From the NCBI RefSeq assembly GCF_026013605.1, contig NZ_JAPDPJ010000055.1, positions 1 to 40,669 on the forward strand: a stretch of 40,669 nucleotides of DNA. The letters are read 5' to 3'. A program made the translations under genes and the position numbers. Numbering within the stretch: position 1 is the first letter of the stretch; each line of letters opens with the position of its first letter. This stretch comes from Plebeiibacterium sediminum (lineage in GTDB: Bacteria; Bacteroidota; Bacteroidia; Bacteroidales; Marinilabiliaceae). The notes under the pieces were generated by a model that was given only the letters and a program-made list of their open reading frames with translations, searched no databases and was not told the origin of the DNA. Shown piece by piece: positions 34,646 through 40,669 of the stretch.

Positions 34646-34683
34646 ATAACCTCAATATATAATCTACGAAGTATTGAGGTTAT
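34646..34683. terminator. 12-bp stem-loop after the ExbB-like gene
   Basis: ATAACCTCAATA (34646-34657) and TATTGAGGTTAT (34672-34683) are exact complements with a 14-nt loop. There is no following T run, so it is a transcript-end or stabilising hairpin rather than a textbook terminator. The rest of the 34593-34907 gap is AT-rich and otherwise shows nothing I can name. Confidence 0.5.
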
Positions 34684-34907
34684 TACAATTGTGCTGATAA
34701 CCTTATGGTTTTAAATTTAATACTATGAAATAAGCCAAGATAAAAACTTCTAACACAGGAGAATGATTGTTTTTTCGGCGAGTTCCATGTGGCAATTTGA
34801 AGAAAAAATAAACACATGAAACGAGCTATAGTATGTACTCTACTCATACATCAGTATAAATGACGTTGGCAAGATTTATATTATCAATGAAAATAAATTT
34901 CCCTTAT

Positions 34908-36791
34908 ATGAAACTCAAAATCTGCATATTTTTAATCCTACTTTCCATTTTCTTATCCAATAAAGTAGCGTATTCATTAAATACAAATCCTATAAAAACT
35001 GATTTGTGTGCCTGGATCGATTCTTCATTTACAAAAGCTATGAATGAATATCATATTCCGGGAGCTACCATTATAGTAATGAAAGGCGATTCAGTTCTTC
35101 ATATGAATGGTTATGGCATGGCTCATATTGAAACCAATACATCGGTGGTTGCTGATTCTACGATATTCGGAATAGCCTCTATTTCAAAAACATTTGTAGG
35201 TACTGCTATAATGCAACTATATGAAAAAGGAAAGTTAGATCTTGATAGGGATGTAAACAACTATCTAACCTCATTTAAATTGAAATATAAATTTAACGAT
35301 TCCATTACAGTAAGGAATCTTTTAACGCATACTGCAGGTTTAGATTATAGCATTATTGGTATGTCTGTTCGTAGCAAAAAGGACTTAATTCCTCTGGATA
35401 AATATTTAAAAACAAAGTTGCCGCCACAAATAAGGCCCTCAGGTAAGGTAATGATGTATTCCAATCAGGGGTATGCTTTATTGGGTTTTATTGTAGAAGA
35501 AGTATCCGGGATACCCTATTATGAGTATGTAAGTCAGAATATTTTAAATCCATTGGAAATGAATTCCAGTAGTTATAGACGAGCTTCTAAGTTAAACGAA
35601 AACTATGCAACTGGTTATGTGCATAACGGTGAAAGATTCATCCCTTTTAAACCAGATTTTTTACTTTGTTACCCGGCAGGCGGATTATTTGCAACAGCAT
35701 CAGATATGGGAAACTATATTTCTATGTTTTTGAATAATGGTAGTTTTAAAGGAAGACAAATTTTAGACTCTACATCTGTGGCTAAAATGCTTTACTCCCC
35801 ATTTAAGCAGTACGAAAAGGCTGAATATGGATGGCTGCTTGGCCTATATGAATTTCAATCCCACAAAATTAAATATTACGGACATGATGGCTCCTGGCAG
35901 GGGTTTCAAAGTAGGTTAGCTCTGTTTCCCGATAAAAACATCGGTTTTTTTATTGATGTTAATTCAGAGGGTAGCAAAGGTAATAGTCAACGGTTTATTA
36001 ATGAATTTGCTGATAGCTTTGTAGAACGAATGATGCCCCAGAGCATTATTGAAAAGCAACAGGCAGAAGTTACCCCTAAGCGTGGATCTGTTGACGAACC
36101 ATTGAATAAATTCGCAGGTAAGTACAGATTAACAGCTTATGCACATAAAACTTTAGGTAAATTAGGTGTATTAATTGGTTTAGTTCCGGAAATTACCATT
36201 GTTTCACAAGATAGTATACTTAAAGTCCTTGACTGGAACCTGGAATTACTGCCCGTATCGGATTTAACCTTCCATACAAAATATGGTCATTTTGCCTTTG
36301 ACAGAGATACAAGAGGAGAGATTTTTTATTTCTTTACTCAGATCTATTCCTACCAAAAATTAAAATGGTACGAACCTGTTACATTTCAGATGTATTGGAT
36401 AGGGAGTATTATCCTTATTGTGTTGATATACATTATTACAAGTGTTGAACGTAAACTATTTAGTCGCCACAAAAAAAGTAATCTGATTAAAAAAATGAAC
36501 TTCGCATTGGCCTTAACCATTGCTCTTTTTATAGGGCTGCTTGCTTATACCTTAACAAAAACAGAGCTAAACGATTTTTTCTTTGGTATCCCCTTGCTAC
36601 TTAAAATTACCTTAGTAATACCATTTATTATTATACCATTGGAGTGTGCTGCCATCTATTCTTTGATTAAAGCTATTCGATTTAAAGAATTAAAACCGGT
36701 TGATATAGCCTACCAATCTTTGATGCTTGTTGCAGCTTTACTTTTTATTCCCTGGTTACAGTATTATAATTTAATTGGATTTAATTATTAA
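34908..36791 (+). CDS. Exported class C beta-lactamase-family hydrolase with C-terminal membrane helices
   Basis: About 627 residues. The ATG at 34908 gives a clean signal peptide (MKLKICIFLILLSIFLSNKVAYS); the upstream in-frame ATGs at 34860 and 34887 would spoil it. The serine hydrolase domain has the SxxK motif 'SISKTF', the YxN motif 'YSNQGYA' and a KTG-like 'GHDGSW' (HxG). After a beta-rich linker, three or four hydrophobic helices end the protein, so the catalytic domain is tethered outside the inner membrane. Family members act as D-peptidases or esterases; lactamase activity should not be assumed. It is likely a single-gene unit. Confidence 0.85.
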   Translation: MKLKICIFLILLSIFLSNKVAYSLNTNPIKTDLCAWIDSSFTKAMNEYHIPGATIIVMKGDSVLHMNGYGMAHIETNTSVVADSTIFGIASISKTFVGTAIMQLYEKGKLDLDRDVNNYLTSFKLKYKFNDSITVRNLLTHTAGLDYSIIGMSVRSKKDLIPLDKYLKTKLPPQIRPSGKVMMYSNQGYALLGFIVEEVSGIPYYEYVSQNILNPLEMNSSSYRRASKLNENYATGYVHNGERFIPFKPDFLLCYPAGGLFATASDMGNYISMFLNNGSFKGRQILDSTSVAKMLYSPFKQYEKAEYGWLLGLYEFQSHKIKYYGHDGSWQGFQSRLALFPDKNIGFFIDVNSEGSKGNSQRFINEFADSFVERMMPQSIIEKQQAEVTPKRGSVDEPLNKFAGKYRLTAYAHKTLGKLGVLIGLVPEITIVSQDSILKVLDWNLELLPVSDLTFHTKYGHFAFDRDTRGEIFYFFTQIYSYQKLKWYEPVTFQMYWIGSIILIVLIYIITSVERKLFSRHKKSNLIKKMNFALALTIALFIGLLAYTLTKTELNDFFFGIPLLLKITLVIPFIIIPLECAAIYSLIKAIRFKELKPVDIAYQSLMLVAALLFIPWLQYYNLIGFNY

Positions 36792-36968
36792 TGAGTGGAG
36801 AGCTTTTGAGAACCATTTAAAAATTACAGTTATTACTGGAATATCAATCATGGCGTTAGGCTTAAAAATATCAAGAGCCTGCTTGTAGCCATCCATTATT
36901 TGTGACCTTTTCAAATCTTGTATAAATACATAACCTGTCCATTGTCAGTTTCTCTGCTTATGGATCAG

Positions 36969-37003
36969 AAACTCCTGATTGATTATTTTAGTCAGGAGTT
37001 TTT
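36969..37003 (+). terminator. Rho-independent terminator resembling that of tRNA-Leu
   Basis: AAACTCCTGA (36969-36978) pairs with TCAGGAGTTT (36992-37001), followed by a short T run. The sequence is strikingly like the tRNA-Leu terminator at 28360, with compensating stem changes and the same TTATTTT loop. It lies 180 bp after the hydrolase gene. The rest of 36792-37183 holds no gene I can see. Confidence 0.7.
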
Positions 37004-37183
37004 ATTACTACCAGATTGACCCTTTTAGTGTTATATTTTATTTCTGTTCACTGACTTATTTTCAGGTATTTGAGAATCTACCTCCTTATAAATGCTTTAT
37101 TGATCCTAATATTTCCCATATTTAGGAATAATAATTGTGGATATCCGACTCAGAAATTTTAAAAAATAAATTAATAAAAACTT

Positions 37184-37837
37184 ATGCAACGACATTTTTT
37201 CGTAGTCATTATTATGCTTTTAATTATTGCCTGTCAGCCAACAATTACGCAGAAACAGGATGTTAGTGAAACAACTAAGCGTAACGTAATTATAGATAAC
37301 ATGTTAACCAGAAGGGCTATTCGTAAATATACGGATCAACAGGTGAGTAAAGAACAACTGGATACCATATTAAAATGCGCTATCTATGCTCCAAGTGCAT
37401 TAAACAGACAACCATGGCAAGTAAGAGTGATTCAAAATAAAAAGTTATTGGATGAAATCAATCAACGTTTTTTAAACTTTGCTGAGGGAAAAGAATTTCA
37501 GGGAAGTGCTTCCAGATATAGAGAACCAGGGTTCAGTATTTTTCATAATTCTCCAAGTTTAATTGTAATTGCTCGTGATGTAAACATAGGTACAAGCACA
37601 CTGGATTGCGGAATTATATTGCAAAACATATTGCTTAGTGCGCATGGCATTGGTTTAGGAACTTGTCCTATTGGTTCACTGGTTCCGGTATTAAATTTAC
37701 CTGAAAACAAAGATATTTTAGAACAATTAGATATTCCTGAAGGTTATGAAGTCGCTATAAACGTATCCTTAGGTTATGCAGATGAAAAGCCTGTTACTAA
37801 AAAGCGGTTTGAAAATAGAGTTAAAATTATAGAATAG
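37184..37837 (+). CDS. Lipoprotein nitroreductase-family protein
   Basis: A 217-residue protein. The N-terminus is a lipoprotein signal with lipobox 'LLIIAC', the cysteine at residue 17. The rest is a nitroreductase fold: 'MLTRRAIRKYTDQQVSKEQLDTILKCAIYAPSALNRQPW' (FMN phosphate and NAD(P)H site), then 'DCGIILQNILLSAHGIGLGTCPIG' and 'NVSLGYADEKP'. Nitroreductases are normally cytoplasmic flavoenzymes, so export as a lipoprotein is uncommon; FMN would have to be inserted outside or after export. Stand-alone gene on the right flank. Confidence 0.85.
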   Translation: MQRHFFVVIIMLLIIACQPTITQKQDVSETTKRNVIIDNMLTRRAIRKYTDQQVSKEQLDTILKCAIYAPSALNRQPWQVRVIQNKKLLDEINQRFLNFAEGKEFQGSASRYREPGFSIFHNSPSLIVIARDVNIGTSTLDCGIILQNILLSAHGIGLGTCPIGSLVPVLNLPENKDILEQLDIPEGYEVAINVSLGYADEKPVTKKRFENRVKIIE

Positions 37838-37940
37838 TGCTGCTTTAATATTTATATCTGCTTAAGTTAAATTGAAATACGTAAAAATATTTTGTATTTT
37901 ATCGTGTATTAAACAATCATTATTCTGAAAAAATATACCT

Positions 37941-38168
37941 ATGAATGAATTTACAAAAGAAACATTAGATCAGTTATTGCACAAAGAAGTTATTGTTGAG
38001 TTGGGAGATGAAGATGATGTATTTACATTTAAGGGAAAGCTTATAAGTTATAATACAGAAAATGAAAGTTCAGAAAAACTTACTGATTTTTGTATATACA
38101 CGGATCATGGAGCTGTAAAAACCTTCACTTTTAATAATCTAAGAGATATTAAATTACTTGAGCATTAG
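37941..38168 (+). CDS. Small acidic protein, possible SH3/Sm-like barrel
   Basis: A 75-residue protein that I cannot assign. It reads as a short helix followed by alternating hydrophobic strands ('EVIVELG', 'VFTFKGKLISYN', 'DFCIYTDHGAVKTFTF', 'RDIKLLE'), the rhythm of a small SH3 or Sm-like beta barrel. It is acidic and has no signal peptide. It has its own start region and is followed by a strong bidirectional terminator, which supports expression as a small single gene. Confidence 0.6.
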   Translation: MNEFTKETLDQLLHKEVIVELGDEDDVFTFKGKLISYNTENESSEKLTDFCIYTDHGAVKTFTFNNLRDIKLLEH

Positions 38169-38193
38169 GCTTAAAAGTATTAAGCAAGCAAAA

Positions 38194-38243
38194 TACATAA
38201 AAGGTGTATTATAACATTTTACATAATACACCTTTTATGTATA
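38194..38243. terminator. Bidirectional terminator with 20-bp perfect stem
   Basis: A 20-nt arm at 38194-38213 and its exact complement at 38224-38243 enclose a 10-nt loop. The A/T-rich arm ends allow termination from both sides. It lies between the convergent small acidic-protein and cupin genes. Confidence 0.8.
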
Positions 38244-38276
38244 AACCCTTTTACCCTTTATTTATCATGTGAATTC

Positions 38277-38672
38277 TTATTCGTGATGTACACCCATTTT
38301 GTCCAGTATATGATCTACAACATGACAGTGTTCATCCTGAGGACTAAATAATATAATATTTGAATCTTCATTTGCAATTACAGTGTGACCAGGAGGCCAG
38401 TAAAATAAATCGCCGGTAACATTATTTTCTTCCGTTTTATTGGTATATCTCACAGTGATATTACCATTCAATACATAACCCCAATGTGGTGATTGACACA
38501 TATTATCTTCTAATCCTTCCAATAATGGAGAAATATCAGTTCCTTTTGAGAGAGTAAAAAACTCACCTGCCATTTTTCCATATCCAGTAGAATCACCAAA
38601 ATCTCTTTTCTGTCGCGCTATTGCTGCCGGTGAATCTATTCTTACCGGTACATCTTCTTTTGCTATTTTCAT
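38277..38672 (-). CDS. Single-domain cupin protein
   Basis: A 131-residue protein with a cupin barrel in its second half: 'HWGYVLNGNITVRYTN' (first motif, with H as metal ligand) and 'GDLFYWPPGHTVIANED' (second motif). The C-terminus is histidine-rich ('DEHCHVVDHIL', 'GVHHE'). There is no signal peptide. The N-terminal part carries no second domain. It could be a small metal-dependent isomerase or oxygenase, or a ligand-binding protein; the substrate is not deducible. It is divergent from nothing and lies before the AraC-type regulator on the same strand, 133 bp away. Confidence 0.75.
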   Translation of the reverse strand: MKIAKEDVPVRIDSPAAIARQKRDFGDSTGYGKMAGEFFTLSKGTDISPLLEGLEDNMCQSPHWGYVLNGNITVRYTNKTEENNVTGDLFYWPPGHTVIANEDSNIILFSPQDEHCHVVDHILDKMGVHHE

Positions 38673-38805
38673 AATACTGAATTTTAGTTAGAATAATAAA
38701 AGACCTTCAAATCTTTATAGTGCAAATTAAGGCAGAATCACTATTCGGACTATTAAATAGAAGTCAAATATATGTATATAGGGATCATATACCAGGCTAA
38801 TACAA

Positions 38806-39897
38806 CTAATTGTTTTTACTGTATATATCATTTAGTTTGGATGGGGTTATTGAAAATCTATTTTTAAAACATTTAGAAAAATAGGAGGGACTCCCAAAAC
38901 CAGTTTCATAGGCTATTTCAGAAATATTTTTATTCTCGCTAATTATTAAGTTCATAGCCTTAAATAATTTATATTCATTTATAAAATCCTGTGGAGATAT
39001 ACCTGTTATAGATACAATGGTTCTATAAAATTTAGATTTACTTAGCCCCATTGAAAGCGTAAGTTTTCGTATACTAAATTTTGGGGTATTCAAACTCTTT
39101 TCTAGAATTGGTATCAACTGAAGTATGAAGTTTTCTTCATCTAAACTTAAAAACCTAATTTCTTTGCTATGGTCAATGAGTTTATATGCTTCTTTTTTGA
39201 ACAGATGTATAAACGCTCCAGTAATTATTAATTGGTTTTCTATTGAAAAGGAACATAAGTTTTTTGTATGGTCTATGTCGTTAATAAAAACCTGATCGTT
39301 TTCTGGATTTAGTTTAGAATTACTAATACCAATACCAATTTTAATAATAGGCGGAAACGTGTTGTCATTTATATCATTGATATATACATTTCTTGTTTTA
39401 AGAGTGCATTTTAAGGCATCTTTAGCAGAATTAAATAAGCATACCATAGAATTCTCATGTTTTTCTATTATTACACCTTTGTGCTTTGTTATTAGGTGTT
39501 CGGTATATTTAAAATACTTCAGGGTTTTTAAAGAGATATTATCATCATCCTTATTACTTAAAAAATTAAAACAAAAGGCTACTATTATTTTAGGAGATAA
39601 TTGATCTTGTAGATTTTGTCTATTACTACGTATTTGATGAAAATAGCAATCTGTAAATAATTTGTTTACTTCAATTATTTGCAGGCTAACATCATTAATA
39701 AAATTGTTTATAGAATTAGCTGTATCAATATTAGGGGCTTCAAATAAGTAGAAAATCCTTTCCAATTCCAGATCAACCCAATTGGACAAATAATGATAAT
39801 TATATTTTGTCTCGTTACTTATTAGCTTATAGGTTAATGTATCAATAGTAATTTCAGGAAGGTCTGATATTTTATATTGAAACATATAAATGGGCAT
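38806..39897 (-). CDS. DUF4242 - cyclase-like - AraC fusion regulator
   Basis: A 363-residue protein with three parts. Residues 1-90 fit the DUF4242 (SCO4226-like, nickel-binding-type) ferredoxin fold, with 'RIFYLFEAPNIDTANSINNF' as its signature. Residues 105-255 look like a degenerate class III nucleotide cyclase: 'FNFLSNKDDDN', 'LITKHKGVIIEKHENSMVCLFNSAKDALKCTLK' and 'PPIIKIGIGI'. The metal aspartates are not clearly kept, so it is probably a sensor rather than an enzyme. Residues 265-363 are an AraC HTH pair ending 'ISEIAYETGFGSPSYFSKCFKNRFSITPSKL'. It may control the neighbouring cupin gene or the divergent secreted protein. Confidence 0.8.
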   Translation of the reverse strand: MPIYMFQYKISDLPEITIDTLTYKLISNETKYNYHYLSNWVDLELERIFYLFEAPNIDTANSINNFINDVSLQIIEVNKLFTDCYFHQIRSNRQNLQDQLSPKIIVAFCFNFLSNKDDDNISLKTLKYFKYTEHLITKHKGVIIEKHENSMVCLFNSAKDALKCTLKTRNVYINDINDNTFPPIIKIGIGISNSKLNPENDQVFINDIDHTKNLCSFSIENQLIITGAFIHLFKKEAYKLIDHSKEIRFLSLDEENFILQLIPILEKSLNTPKFSIRKLTLSMGLSKSKFYRTIVSITGISPQDFINEYKLFKAMNLIISENKNISEIAYETGFGSPSYFSKCFKNRFSITPSKLNDIYSKNN

Positions 39898-40124
39898 ATC
39901 TAAATCAGATTATAATAAGTAAACAAGTTAATTACTATTATTAATAAGATCAATACAGAATCAGATAATAAGGATTGTTGTTTTTCAAACTTTTGGAATT
40001 TAAAGATGTATCTTCGAAATCAGGATTTTAGTTTAACGGATTTAGATAGATTGTAATTAATGTATTTGATTGAATTTAAACTGTATATACAAATCATATA
40101 TAAATGATAATAAATAAACAAACA

Positions 40125-40598
40125 ATGAAAGCACTAACCTTATTAATCTTTACACTATCACTGACTTTAAGCATTGAAACAAATGCACAAACAACAAAAG
40201 AAATAGTCGCCGGAACACATGTGATGTTAACTCCACCTGAAGATTTTATCAAAGCCAAAAATTTTACAGGGTATCAAAAAGGGGAGGAGGCCATAATAAA
40301 TGTAATGGACTTAAATGGAGGTAATTATTATAGTAATGCTGCAAGTTTTAAGCGAGAAACATTTGAGGCAAAAGGATTGATCGTCTCTGAATTTGAGGAA
40401 TTAAAGATTGACGGTTATGAAGCAAAATTAGTAGTATTGAAGGCAGATGCAAATCTAATAGCTATTAATGTGGTTTTTGGAGACTCTACTTTTTCAGTAA
40501 TGATAACAGGAACCTATAGTACTTTGGAGCCGAAAATAGGTGAGCAAGTTAAAGCGAGTCTGTTGTCTGCCAGTTTTCAGTACATGACAAAACTATAA
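40125..40598 (+). CDS. Small secreted protein of unknown function
   Basis: About 157 residues. ATG 40125 gives a typical signal peptide (MKALTLLIFTLSLTLSIETNAQ, probably cleaved after NAQ); an in-frame ATG at 40104 would add seven residues in front of it. The mature part (about 135 residues) alternates strands and polar turns ('HVMLTPPEDFIKA', 'NLIAINVVFGDSTFSVMITGTY') and resembles single-domain periplasmic proteins of Bacteroidota. No catalytic motif is visible. It is divergent from the AraC-fusion gene, with a 227-bp AT-rich gap, and could be its target. Confidence 0.68.
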   Translation: MKALTLLIFTLSLTLSIETNAQTTKEIVAGTHVMLTPPEDFIKAKNFTGYQKGEEAIINVMDLNGGNYYSNAASFKRETFEAKGLIVSEFEELKIDGYEAKLVVLKADANLIAINVVFGDSTFSVMITGTYSTLEPKIGEQVKASLLSASFQYMTKL

Positions 40599-40669
40599 AT
40601 AATTGAAAATCAATGATTTAAAAGGTGAATTTTCTTGTTTAAAACCTTGATATTCAGTATCTTACAAAA

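Noticed and set aside
34908-36791. Antibiotic-resistance beta-lactamase
   Set aside because: The catalytic motifs fit the broad serine-hydrolase family, but the C-terminal membrane helices and length do not fit a true class C enzyme.

Overview
The window looks like an AT-rich Bacteroidota chromosome (possibly a marine or Bacteroidales-type lineage; this is inference). Indicators are a DUF4248-like gene, a Bacteroides-style tyrosine integrase, a LytS/LytTR pair, exported proteins with short N-terminal signals, and weak use of Shine-Dalgarno sequences. It falls into two parts separated by a broken tRNA-Leu(GAG) gene at about 28.3 kb.

Left part (1 to about 28.35 kb): an integrative mobile element whose left end lies outside the window. 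Its right end is a displaced tRNA-Leu 3' fragment running from the anticodon loop to the acceptor end and still followed by the tRNA terminator. Next to it, reading leftward, are a tyrosine integrase with a fused C-terminal zinc ribbon, a regulator-like gene behind a 16-bp perfect inverted repeat, and a replication operon (two HTH proteins, a DUF4406 protein, an unknown protein and a primase-helicase). Then come a candidate replication origin, an Rpn-type nuclease, a repeat-rich stretch, a DUF4248-like protein and a J-domain protein. A WHy/LEA14-like membrane-anchored protein sits at the left edge.

Cargo of the element (about 0.8 to 18.9 kb): a complete-looking phosphorothioate (PT) defence system of the Ssp type. 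sspB (DUF4007), sspC (ATPase) and sspD (PAPS-reductase-like) run rightward as a tightly coupled modification operon. Facing it is a leftward operon of a cysteine desulfurase (SspA/DndA role), DptF, DptG and DptH homologues (SspFGH-like restriction) and, last, a 968-residue protein joining an HTH, an HNH_2-type nuclease, a STAND NTPase and TPR-like repeats. This last gene is the best candidate for something new: an apparent extra effector or sensor added to a SspABCD-SspFGH system.

Right part (28.4 to 40.7 kb): beside the attachment site is a two-gene leftward unit of a prokaryotic viperin homologue and a 759-residue protein with a PD-(D/E)XK nuclease domain. Both genes begin at the edge of a nested palindrome. 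The two palindromes share their core but have different, individually self-complementary outer arms. Beyond them are an N-terminally truncated GH108 lysozyme-like fragment and ordinary-looking genes: LytTR response regulator and LytS-type kinase, ExbB-like protein, exported beta-lactamase-family hydrolase with C-terminal membrane helices, lipoprotein nitroreductase, small acidic protein, cupin, an unusual DUF4242/cyclase-like/AraC fusion regulator, and a secreted protein.

The cysteine desulfurase would supply sulfur to SspBCD, which marks host DNA by single-strand phosphorothioation. DptFGH, and perhaps the HNH-STAND protein, would attack unmarked invading DNA. Viperin would add antiviral chain-terminating nucleotides. 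All assignments come from reading motifs and architecture; no database search was run.
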